Shown here in pieces: positions 27,608 to 37,213 of a stretch of DNA of 64,000 nt. The DNA comes from Lacrimispora xylanisolvens. Its GTDB lineage: Bacteria; Bacillota; Clostridia; Lachnospirales; Lachnospiraceae. The stretch covers positions 1 to 64,000 of the forward strand of contig NZ_PTJA01000005.1 in the NCBI RefSeq assembly GCF_002934545.1, written 5' to 3'. Made by a program: the position numbers and the translations under genes. The notes under the pieces were generated by a model. It searched no databases. It had not been told where the DNA came from and saw only the letters and a program-made list of their open reading frames with translations. The stretch's first letter is position 1. The number at the start of each line of letters is the position of its first letter.

Positions 27608-28060
27608 ATGAACATAAATCGTCTACCGCCTCATGATTTTTATATTAAGAACATTGCTCATGTGTTGCGCTATAAAAATGACCAAAGATTGGCGGCATAC
27701 GATATTACCGAGCCGCAAGTACGCCTTTTGGGTCACATAGACGGAGCTCACAAATCCAATCAGGAAATCAACCGCAGATATTTAAGCATGGCTATGCAAA
27801 TATCCGGTCCGTCCGTGACAAGTTTGCTTAACAGTCTGGAAAGAAATGGATTTATAATACGCCGTTCAGGTAATGAAGACGGCAGGACAATAACCATTGA
27901 ACTTACTGAAAAATCCCAAAAGCTTCTCAGTGAAATGTCTGGCATACTTAGCGAAATAACCGACGAGATGCTGACCGGATTTACCGAGGAAGAAAAAACT
28001 ATTTATTTAAATTTTTTAAAACGGACATTTGAAAATTTAGGAGTAGAATCACATATATAA
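27608..28060 (+). CDS. MarR-family repressor of the adjacent MATE pump
   Basis: A 150-residue winged-helix regulator. The recognition region MQISGPSVTSLLNSLERNGFI at about 58-78 is followed by the wing RRSGNEDGRTITIELTEKSQ, the classical MarR signature with a conserved Asp-Gly-Arg. Ribosome site AAGGAG. It is expected to repress its own promoter and the MATE gene 125 bp downstream, with release by a ligand that the pump exports. Operator-like repeats before both genes support this. No other target is evident. Confidence 0.92.
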   Translation: MNINRLPPHDFYIKNIAHVLRYKNDQRLAAYDITEPQVRLLGHIDGAHKSNQEINRRYLSMAMQISGPSVTSLLNSLERNGFIIRRSGNEDGRTITIELTEKSQKLLSEMSGILSEITDEMLTGFTEEEKTIYLNFLKRTFENLGVESHI

Positions 28061-28149
28061 ACCTTGTTTTATTTTAGGAAAATAGGTAGAACTTTACATA
28101 ATTGTATTGACCTGTTTTCAGAGAACAAATAAAAGCTATCGGCAAATAG

Positions 28150-28163
28150 GTAGAAATCAACTT
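28150..28163 (+). promoter_or_regulatory. Second MarR operator-like motif before the MATE gene
   Basis: TAGAAATCAACTTAT repeats the motif found next to the MarR promoter (27574-27588). A shorter copy, ATAGGTAGAACTT, lies at about 28082. Location 25-100 bp ahead of the MATE start suggests a shared regulator. Confidence 0.5.
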
Positions 28164-28185
28164 ATATTTAACGGAGGTATTCCAC

Positions 28186-29550
28186 ATGGAAAACAAAGAC
28201 GCAATGTACTATCTTGAAAAAGCACCAGTACCAAAAGCTATTGCACATATGGCTATTCCCATGATTTTAGGTATGGTTGTCAATATGATTTACAATATTA
28301 CAGATGCTTATTTTATTGGAAGGTTGAACAACACATCCATGTTAGCGTCAATTACGCTTGCTCTGCCGTTTACAACTATTCTCATGGCGCTGGGAGAGTT
28401 ATTTGGTACAGGTGGCAGCACATATATTTCAAGATTATTAGGAGAGAAAAAATTAGATTTCGTAAAAATAGTTTCATCTGTAACCTTGTATCTGTCATTA
28501 ATTTCAGGGTTCTTATTTATGCTGATTTGTATTCCATTCCTATTTCCCCTATTAAAACTGCTGGGGGCTACGGGAGAAACTCTGCTGCATACACGTTCTT
28601 ATATAATTGCATATACAATCGGAAGTCCGTTTGTAGTTGCTAATTTTGCTCTTGCCCAAATGGTTCGGAGCGAAGGTGCGTCCACCGAATCGATGATTGG
28701 AATGGTTATCAGCGTTATTGTAAATATTTTACTTGACCCGGTATTTATTTTTCTCTTCCACATGGATGTTATGGGGGCTTCTGTTGCCACTGTTATTGGT
28801 AATATAAGTGCCGTAGCCTACTATATATACTATCTGGAGAAGAAAAGTCCTGCTCAAAGCGTTCGTTTGAAATATTTTAAACCAAATCGAGTAATCCTTT
28901 TAAACATCTTTAAGATTGGTATCTCTGCGCTGCTGCTGTCTGGTTTTTTAATTGTTTCAAGTCTGATGTTTAATAACTATGCGGTCTTATATGGTGATCA
29001 TGTTGTTGCGGCATTTGGCGTAGCAAATCGTGTATGTCAGATATCGGATTTTATCGGCATGGGTTTATATATGGGTGTTGTTCCGCTGATTGCATTTTCT
29101 TATGCCTCAAACAATATTGAACGATTAAATAAAGTTTTGAAAACAACAGCATTTTATCTTGTTACAATTATTTTTATGATTGCCGCTGTTTTGTTTGTGT
29201 TCCGGACACAGGTCCTTGAACTTTTTAGCTCCGATGAGACCGTGATAAAAGTTGGTGTCATTATTCTTACTGCACTATTGTTTTCCACCTTATTTGCAGG
29301 TATATCGGGACTTTTAACAAGTATGTTTCAAGCATTCGGAAAGAGCATTCAGTCTACTATAATGTCTGTATCCAGAGGCATTGCACTGATTCCCATTATC
29401 ATTATTGGGAATAGTTTGTTTCAGCTAAATGGTGTAATATGGTCTATGACTGTTTCTGAAATATGTACCTGTTTCATTGGCCTTCTCCTGTGGTCTGGCT
29501 CTAAAAAAGAAATTTTAAACGGTAATTCGAAAGAATGTGCAGCCAGGTAA
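28186..29550 (+). CDS. MATE-family multidrug efflux pump
   Basis: A 454-residue membrane protein with 12 hydrophobic helices in two homologous halves, of the MepA/DinF-like Na+ or H+ drug antiporter type. The N-terminal PVPKAIAHMAIPMILGMVVN, the NITDAYFIGRL segment after helix 1 and the GTGGSTYISRLLGEKK motif before helix 3 are typical. It lies directly behind its MarR regulator, with RBS GGAGG. The predicted function is export of cationic drugs or endogenous toxic metabolites. A strong terminator follows at 29628-29657. Confidence 0.92.
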   Translation: MENKDAMYYLEKAPVPKAIAHMAIPMILGMVVNMIYNITDAYFIGRLNNTSMLASITLALPFTTILMALGELFGTGGSTYISRLLGEKKLDFVKIVSSVTLYLSLISGFLFMLICIPFLFPLLKLLGATGETLLHTRSYIIAYTIGSPFVVANFALAQMVRSEGASTESMIGMVISVIVNILLDPVFIFLFHMDVMGASVATVIGNISAVAYYIYYLEKKSPAQSVRLKYFKPNRVILLNIFKIGISALLLSGFLIVSSLMFNNYAVLYGDHVVAAFGVANRVCQISDFIGMGLYMGVVPLIAFSYASNNIERLNKVLKTTAFYLVTIIFMIAAVLFVFRTQVLELFSSDETVIKVGVIILTALLFSTLFAGISGLLTSMFQAFGKSIQSTIMSVSRGIALIPIIIIGNSLFQLNGVIWSMTVSEICTCFIGLLLWSGSKKEILNGNSKECAAR

Positions 29551-29627
29551 ACTTATCATTATAATCAGGTGGAAATCAATTAATTAGGTGGTTTTATCCA
29601 TAAAACGAATCCTGTGTGATTATTTAA

Positions 29628-29657
29628 TATGGCCGGTATCCGAAGATACCGGCCATA
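29628..29657. terminator. Terminator between MATE and collagen-like gene 2
   Basis: The 13-bp stem TATGGCCGGTATC / GATACCGGCCATA has a 4-nt loop and is followed by GTTTATTA. It lies between convergent genes. Confidence 0.85.
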
Positions 29658-29662
29658 GTTTA

Positions 29663-31890
<2,228 letters not shown>

Positions 31891-31895
31891 ATTAA

Positions 31896-31926
31896 TAATG
31901 TATGTAGCTTAAATGCATTTCGATAC
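31896..31926 (-). promoter_or_regulatory. Putative sporulation-type promoter, collagen-like gene 2
   Basis: GTATCGAAA (31918-31926) and CATACATTA (31896-31904) on the minus strand are 13 bp apart, exactly as before collagen-like gene 1. CATACATTA fits the -10 of sigma E/K. Confidence 0.5.
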
Positions 31927-31951
31927 TATTGGCATTGATTCTGCAAAAACA

Positions 31952-31995
31952 TAAAAAGCAGAAAAATTCTATCCAAAACTGGGGGCTTTCCTGCT
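31952..31995 (-). terminator. Terminator of the two-gene small-protein operon
   Basis: On the minus strand AGCAGGAAA pairs with TTTTCTGCT across a loop and is followed by TTTTTATG. It lies 155 bp past the stop at 32150 and just ahead of the promoter of collagen-like gene 2. Confidence 0.6.
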
Positions 31996-32149
31996 GCATT
32001 TTTATATTATTTATAACAATAAATAGACTTCGTCCAAATAATGGAGTAAACTGATTTTTTGCCATGTTACGCATTCTTTTTTAGTACCAAATAAACCCGT
32101 TTCATAGATGTAATTCTTAGATCTCCCTGAAAATAGCAGACGCCGTAAT

Positions 32150-32317
32150 TTAAACTTCCGACTTTGTGACCATTGAGTAAATACCTAAAGGCAAAGTAAT
32201 CAATATAACTGTCACATCACGCTCCTCCGGTGTTGTACCAGTCCATGCAAGTGCAATCACTGCAAAGGAGATAAGTATCAGGGTAAACCCTAAAAGTCGT
32301 TGTTTTATCGTTTTCAT
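32150..32317 (-). CDS. Small membrane protein, 55 residues
   Basis: A short gene with a strong ribosome site (AAGGAGG, 8 nt before ATG). The product is MKTIKQRLLGFTLILISFAV followed by IALAWTGTTPEERDVTVILI and a short tail ending in TKSEV. There are two hydrophobic segments (about 10-25 and 36-50) separated by a charged turn, so it is a membrane hairpin. I do not recognise the family. It follows a 42-residue gene by 12 bp and shares its promoter. It could be a peptide processing or immunity partner, or a small stress membrane protein. Confidence 0.65.
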   Translation of the reverse strand: MKTIKQRLLGFTLILISFAVIALAWTGTTPEERDVTVILITLPLGIYSMVTKSEV

Positions 32318-32329
32318 TGTCCGTCCTCC

Positions 32330-32458
32330 TTAGAGCATCATCATAGAGGGCGCCTGATCAATGAGCTTGTATGTAATCGTCCCTGCCATATTTCTCCATA
32401 ATACGGAATGCATTGTAGAGTATGTGATGTTGATAATGTTATTTTTAGCTTGCTTCAT
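32330..32458 (-). CDS. Small peptide gene, 42 residues
   Basis: First gene of the small operon: MKQAKNNIINITYSTMHSVL followed by WRNMAGTITYKLIDQAPSMM and ML. It is preceded by a perfect AGGAGG (10 nt to this ATG; 4 nt to an in-frame GTG at 32464 that would add two residues). It is amphipathic, has no Cys and ends in a Met-rich hydrophobic tail. Family is unrecognised. Size and pairing with a small membrane protein recall peptide-pheromone or toxin-like operons, but no AgrB-like processing enzyme is near. Coding status rests on ribosome sites and operon spacing. Confidence 0.55.
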   Translation of the reverse strand: MKQAKNNIINITYSTMHSVLWRNMAGTITYKLIDQAPSMMML

Positions 32459-32527
32459 ATCCACTTAGCCTCCTATGTTTCGCGGATTTTCGCTATGAGA
32501 ATACTCCTAAAAATACAAAAAATAAGC

Positions 32528-32557
32528 TTTTACACTTAAAAGACCCATTTTTACACT
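32528..32557 (-). promoter_or_regulatory. Direct repeats phased by 21 bp upstream of the small operon
   Basis: On the minus strand AGTGTAAAA occurs twice (32528-32536 and 32549-32557), repeated at exactly 21 bp, two helical turns. Nine-base repeats spaced by 12 bp are the layout recognised by LytTR-type response regulators such as AgrA; the base sequence itself is not the known consensus. A -10-like TATTCT follows near 32496-32501. Confidence 0.45.
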
Positions 32558-32620
32558 CAAAAAAGCGATTTAATTGAAATCAACCCTTGAACGTACCATA
32601 TCAGAGGACACTACAACAAT

Positions 32621-32667
32621 CAAAAACAGGAGGAAAGCCCTATCCGAAACGGATCGCTTTCCTCCTG
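32621..32667 (-). terminator. Terminator of the pentose/sugar operon
   Basis: A perfect 12-bp stem CAGGAGGAAAGC / GCTTTCCTCCTG with an inner GATCCG/CGGATA hairpin is followed on the minus strand by TTTTTG. It lies 40 bp past the isomerase stop. Confidence 0.88.
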
Positions 32668-32707
32668 CCTCTTTCTTCTTTATTATAACAAAATCGTTTC
32701 CGTCTGA

Positions 32708-34189
32708 TTATAAAGAAAACGGATTTTCAGTCTTGTAAAGCATTCCCTTAGGCTGGTTAAATCCAATCTCTTCCACACCAAGGTATTTAAATATTTCAAA
32801 TAAAGCTTTACCATAATGTCCAAATGCAACTGCTCCATGATGTGGGAAATTCTTTTCGATCAGCACATGGCGATAGAATCTTCCCATCTCTGGAATTGCA
32901 AAGATTCCAATGGAACCAAAGGAACGGGTTGCTACAGGAAGTACTTCACCCTGTGCAACATAAGCACGGAGAATATTATCTGCAGTGCTCTGTAAACGGA
33001 AGAACGTGATATCTCCTGGAAGAATATCTCCCTCCAATGTTCCCTGAGTCACCTCTTCTGGAAGGGTTCTTGCCATAATCATCTGATATTTCATGGAACA
33101 GGAGGAAAGCTTTCTGGAGCAGGTATTTCCGCAGTGGAATCCCATAAAAGTATCCTGGTGTGTATAGTTGTGCTTTCCTTTGATATCGCCTTCATACATA
33201 TCATCCGGAACTGTATTGTTAATATCAAGAAGTGTTACGGCATCTAAGCTCACACAGGTACCGATAAACTCACTGAGTGCTCCGTAAATATCAACTTCAC
33301 AGGATACAGGAATACCCATTCCGGTTAAACGGCTGTTTACATAGCAGGGAACGAATCCAAACTGAGTCTGGAATGCAGGCCAGCATTTTCCGGCAATGGC
33401 AACATACTTGCGATATCCTCTGTGCTGCTCTACCCAGTCTAATAAAGTAAGCTCATACTGAGCAAGCTTCGGAAGAATGTCAGGCTTTTTATTTCCTTCT
33501 CCTAATTCTGCTTCCATGTCTTTTACTACATCAGGAATTCTGGGATCTCCTGCATGCTTATTAAACGCTTCAAATAAATCAAGTTCTGAGTTTTCTTCAA
33601 TCTCAACGCCCAGATTATAAAGCTGCTTGATTGGAGCATTGCAAGCCAGGAAGTTTAACGGACGCGGTCCAAAGCTGATGATCTTTAAGCTGGAAAGACC
33701 TACTAAAGATCTTGCGATTGGAAGGAATTCCTCTATCATGTCTGCACATTCTGCGGCTGTTCCAACCGGATATTCCGGGATATATGCTTTAATATTTCTC
33801 AGCTTTAAGTTGTAGCTTGCGTTTAACATTCCGCAGTAAGCATCTCCTCTGCCCTGGGTTAAACTGTCTCCGCTTTCCTCTGCAGCTGCAATAAACATAA
33901 CCGGACCGTCAAAATGTTTTGCAAGAAGGGTTTCGGAAATCTCCGGTCCAAAGTTACCAAGATAAACAACCAGTGCATTACAGCCTGCATTTTTAACATC
34001 TTCCAATGCCTGTACCATATGTATTTCGCTTTCTACGATACATACTGGACACTCATAAATATTGGCTGCATCATACTTTGCTCCATAAGCTTCAACCAGA
34101 GCTTTCCTTCTGTTTACTGACAATGTTTCCGGGAAACAATCTCTGCTGACTGCAACGATACCTACTTTTAATTCCGGGATATTATTCAT
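32708..34189 (-). CDS. L-fucose/L-arabinose isomerase-family protein
   Basis: Ketol isomerase of 493 residues converting an aldose to a ketose. Metal ligands expected of the FucI/AraA fold are present: Glu in VSCEVDIYG at about 298, Asp in VTLLDIN at about 322 and His in FPHHGAVAFGH at about 456. The sequence is nearer the divergent isomerase-like proteins than canonical AraA or FucI. It is the last gene of an operon with xylulokinase and a transaldolase-like enzyme, so the product should be a ketopentose (or deoxyhexulose) that the kinase accepts; the real substrate cannot be read from the sequence. RBS AGGAGG. Confidence 0.8.
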   Translation of the reverse strand: MNNIPELKVGIVAVSRDCFPETLSVNRRKALVEAYGAKYDAANIYECPVCIVESEIHMVQALEDVKNAGCNALVVYLGNFGPEISETLLAKHFDGPVMFIAAAEESGDSLTQGRGDAYCGMLNASYNLKLRNIKAYIPEYPVGTAAECADMIEEFLPIARSLVGLSSLKIISFGPRPLNFLACNAPIKQLYNLGVEIEENSELDLFEAFNKHAGDPRIPDVVKDMEAELGEGNKKPDILPKLAQYELTLLDWVEQHRGYRKYVAIAGKCWPAFQTQFGFVPCYVNSRLTGMGIPVSCEVDIYGALSEFIGTCVSLDAVTLLDINNTVPDDMYEGDIKGKHNYTHQDTFMGFHCGNTCSRKLSSCSMKYQMIMARTLPEEVTQGTLEGDILPGDITFFRLQSTADNILRAYVAQGEVLPVATRSFGSIGIFAIPEMGRFYRHVLIEKNFPHHGAVAFGHYGKALFEIFKYLGVEEIGFNQPKGMLYKTENPFSL

Positions 34190-34249
34190 ATTATGACTCC
34201 TCCTGTTATCTTAAGGCTTTCTTATAAGCCCAATCTTTTTTATCATTCT

Positions 34250-34876
34250 TTAAATAGTAAGATTTTCTCCTGTGATACCAATATAGGCTTCTTCTGGAAG
34301 ACCGCCCTCTTCATGTCCGATCAGCCATTTGTTCTTTGCAAACAACAGCGTATCCTCTTTGTTTACTGTCTTATCAAGAGGTGATAGATCGGTATTGGTT
34401 CCCTGGGGGAGAATTACCACACAACGGAAACCGCCTTCCTCTGTATGGCAGGGTGCATAATGAAGGGTTGTCGCATAAACCTCCACTACCGTTCCCTTTG
34501 GAATAAGAAATGCTTCCATATTACCTGAATCATAGGTGTACTCCGGCGTAATATCCTGCTGTTTTCCAAGAATCAGCACCAGATCAGTGGCGGCAATGTT
34601 AATCTCGGAATTTCTGTGATACTCCGCAGCATTTAATTTCTTATTGTGACCGTTGCAAAACCCAACCTGGATCGGCATCTGTCCGTATAAATTCTTCTCC
34701 ATCTCCTTGCAGACAGGAAGTGCTTCCAGTTCCTGTACGGAGGCAACGTAAGTCACATCATCGGGAAGGGGAGTATGCTCCATCTTCTCCAGAAGATCAC
34801 TAATTTCATACCCCGTTACAATCTTTCCATAAGCACGAAAGGCCGGATCCGTTACTGGTTTTATGTCTAATCCCAT
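34250..34876 (-). CDS. DUF4867-like cupin-type protein
   Basis: A 208-residue cytoplasmic protein resembling DUF4867, a family often found beside sugar isomerases. The central part has a cupin-like sequence pattern: KLNAAEYHRNSEINIAATD, then FLIPKGTVVEVYATTLHYAP with His residues that could bind metal. It may be an epimerase/mutarotase-like or sensor protein; the function is unproven. It lies between aldolase and isomerase genes with short gaps (20 and 60 bp), in the same operon. Confidence 0.75.
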   Translation of the reverse strand: MGLDIKPVTDPAFRAYGKIVTGYEISDLLEKMEHTPLPDDVTYVASVQELEALPVCKEMEKNLYGQMPIQVGFCNGHNKKLNAAEYHRNSEINIAATDLVLILGKQQDITPEYTYDSGNMEAFLIPKGTVVEVYATTLHYAPCHTEEGGFRCVVILPQGTNTDLSPLDKTVNKEDTLLFAKNKWLIGHEEGGLPEEAYIGITGENLTI

Positions 34877-34896
34877 AATAATCCCTCTCTTTTCAT

Positions 34897-35550
34897 TTAT
34901 TCTCCGAATACTGCCAGATAATCCTTCTTAAATTTCTCAATTCCCTGATCTGTCAACGGATGACCTGTCATCTGCAGAAGTACCTTATAAGGAACAGTCG
35001 CAATATCCGCCCCAGCCTTTGCACAGTCTATGACATGAATGGGGTTGCGCACACTGGCTGCGATGATCTCGGTTTCAATGCCATGAATCTGGAAGATCTC
35101 CATAATATCACTGATTAAATCAATTCCAGGCATGGAAATATCATCAAGACGGCCTAAAAATGGTGATACATAAGTAGCACCTGCTCTTGCAGCAAGAAGA
35201 GCCTGGGCGCAGGAAAATACAAGAGTAACATTGGTCTTGATTCCTTCGGAATGAAGAACCTTAACAGCCTTTAAGCCTTCCGGAGTCATGGGAATCTTCA
35301 CCACCATATTGGGATGGATTGCCGCAATATCCCTTCCCTCATCGATCATACCCTTTGCATCCGTAGTTGTCGCTTTTACTTCCCCGCTGATGGGCCCATC
35401 TACGATAGAAGCAATTTCTCCGATTACTTCTTTAAAATTACGTCCTTCCTTTGCAATCAGGGATGGATTTGTGGTTACTCCGCATATAATTCCCATCTCA
35501 TCTGCCATTCTGATCTCTTCCACATTTGCCGTATCAATAAAAAAACGCAT
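34897..35550 (-). CDS. fsa: Transaldolase / fructose-6-phosphate aldolase
   Basis: A 217-residue class I aldolase of the small transaldolase (TalC/FSA) family. The Schiff-base lysine is in MVVKIPMT at about residue 85, and [24 protein letters not shown] and [26 protein letters not shown] are the family's conserved blocks. It cleaves or forms C-C bonds of sugar phosphates such as fructose 6-phosphate or transfers dihydroxyacetone. In this operon it would process the phosphate made by the kinase or feed pentose phosphates into glycolysis. FSA and transaldolase activities cannot be told apart with certainty from sequence. Confidence 0.9.
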   Translation of the reverse strand: MRFFIDTANVEEIRMADEMGIICGVTTNPSLIAKEGRNFKEVIGEIASIVDGPISGEVKATTTDAKGMIDEGRDIAAIHPNMVVKIPMTPEGLKAVKVLHSEGIKTNVTLVFSCAQALLAARAGATYVSPFLGRLDDISMPGIDLISDIMEIFQIHGIETEIIAASVRNPIHVIDCAKAGADIATVPYKVLLQMTGHPLTDQGIEKFKKDYLAVFGE

Positions 35551-35588
35551 ATTCCAATCCTCCTGCTTTCTGTTGGTAAACCTATGAT

Positions 35589-37112
35589 TTATAAACCTGC
35601 CAGTATCTTATAACTGCCTTTTAAATCCTCATAAAGCTTCTTGTAAAGCTGGTGATACTGTTTATATTTTTCTGATTTTTCTGCATCAGGCTCCGTTGAC
35701 TTGTCTTCACAGATCAGCGCTTCACAGGCAGCTTCCACGCTCTCATATAAGCCGCACCCTACTCCGGCAAGAATCGCCACCCCTAAGGCCGGTCCTTCCG
35801 TCTGAGCCACTGTTTTTACACTGCACTCATACATATCTGCAAGCATCTGACGCCATACCGGACTTTTGCCTCCGCCTCCGCACGCCATCATCTGCTCCAC
35901 ATCGATTCCCATCTCTTTTAAAATGTCATTGCAGTCGCTTAAGGAATAGGAAACTCCCTCCATAACGGCACGCAGCATATTCGCTCTTGTGTGTATGGCA
36001 GAAAGACCGAAAAATACTCCTCTGCAGTCCGGATCAAGATGGGGTGTCCTCTCTCCCATCAGATAAGGAAGATATAAGAGCCGCCCGCTGCCGGCTTCCA
36101 CCTGTGCAACTTCCTTATTGATAATGTCATAGACATCAATCTTCTCTTTCTCTGCTTCCTTCACATAATCCCCGCAGAACTGATCCTTAAACCACTTTAA
36201 AGAAAGACCCGCTCCCTGGGTAACCCCCATCACATGCCAGGCACCTGGTACGGCGCAGCAACAGGTATGAACTCTTCCCTTGGGATCAATGGTAACCTGG
36301 CTGCTGTGGGCAAATACCACACCAGAGGTTCCGATTGTCGTAAAGGCAGTTCCATCCTTAACCACTCCGGTTCCTACTGCCGCAGCCGCATTATCTCCAG
36401 CTCCGCCGACTACCTTGGTTTCCTCTGATAAACCGGTCTTCCCGGCAATCTCAGGAAGAACCGTGCCAGTCACTTCACAGGATTCATATACCTTACCCAA
36501 AAGTGCAGGATCAATATCCAGCTTTTCCAGCACTTCTTCTGACCAGCATCTGCCCGGTACATCTAAAAGCTGCATACCGCTGGCATCAGACACCTCTGTA
36601 GCGTAGTTCCCAGTGAGTACAAACCTTATGTAATCCTTGGGCAGAAGAATATGTCTGCACCGGCTGTAATTCTCCGGCTCATTCTTCTTAACCCACAAGA
36701 TCTTGGCTGCTGTCCAGCCGGTTAGCGGCGGGTTTGCTGTAATCTCAATCCACCGTTCTCTGGGCATAATGGAAAGCATATCTTCTACCTCCGCACCAGT
36801 TCTCTGGTCGCACCAGATAATGGAGGGGCGAATCACTTCATTCTTCTCATCAAGCATGACAAGGCCATGCATCTGACCGGATAAACCAATTCCCTTAATG
36901 TCCTCTTTTGAAACTTTGGATTCCTTTACTACCTGGGAAATCGTCTCCAGAACTGCATCCCGCCAATCCTCCGGCTTTTGCTCCGCCCAGCCATTCTCCG
37001 GCTGGTAAAGCGGGTACTCTCTGGAGGCTGAAACCACTACCTGTCCCTTCTCATCAAACAGAACGGTCTTTGTTGCCGATGTTCCCACATCGATCCCTAT
37101 CAGATAATTCAT
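35589..37112 (-). CDS. xylB: Xylulokinase
   Basis: FGGY-family sugar kinase of 507 residues, phosphorylating D-xylulose (or a similar ketopentose) with ATP. The N-terminal [18 protein letters not shown] holds the phosphate-1 loop, [13 protein letters not shown] the xylulokinase-typical substrate loop and [14 protein letters not shown] the adenosine region; the catalytic Asp is in the block after GGAGDN. Length matches XylB (about 500). It is the first gene of the operon, with RBS AGGAGG; a TATAAT lies at 37145-37150 on the minus strand. No xylose isomerase is adjacent; the FucI/AraA-like protein of the same operon may take that place. Confidence 0.92.
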   Translation of the reverse strand: MNYLIGIDVGTSATKTVLFDEKGQVVVSASREYPLYQPENGWAEQKPEDWRDAVLETISQVVKESKVSKEDIKGIGLSGQMHGLVMLDEKNEVIRPSIIWCDQRTGAEVEDMLSIMPRERWIEITANPPLTGWTAAKILWVKKNEPENYSRCRHILLPKDYIRFVLTGNYATEVSDASGMQLLDVPGRCWSEEVLEKLDIDPALLGKVYESCEVTGTVLPEIAGKTGLSEETKVVGGAGDNAAAAVGTGVVKDGTAFTTIGTSGVVFAHSSQVTIDPKGRVHTCCCAVPGAWHVMGVTQGAGLSLKWFKDQFCGDYVKEAEKEKIDVYDIINKEVAQVEAGSGRLLYLPYLMGERTPHLDPDCRGVFFGLSAIHTRANMLRAVMEGVSYSLSDCNDILKEMGIDVEQMMACGGGGKSPVWRQMLADMYECSVKTVAQTEGPALGVAILAGVGCGLYESVEAACEALICEDKSTEPDAEKSEKYKQYHQLYKKLYEDLKGSYKILAGL

Positions 37113-37213
37113 CCTCTTACCTCCTGGTAAAATCTCTTACCCTGATTATAATATAAATGACGTAAAAAAGCGTGCTTTTATTTGTCCAAGTAATAGCACT
37201 TTCTTGCCTTTTT

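Noticed and set aside
31892-32074. 60-codon minus-strand frame between the small operon and collagen-like gene 2
   Set aside because: It runs through a terminator and the promoter box shared with collagen-like gene 1, and has no ribosome site.
32330-32458. AgrD-like autoinducing peptide
   Set aside because: There is no Cys/Ser ring motif followed by an acidic tail and no AgrB gene. Only the phased upstream repeats are suggestive.
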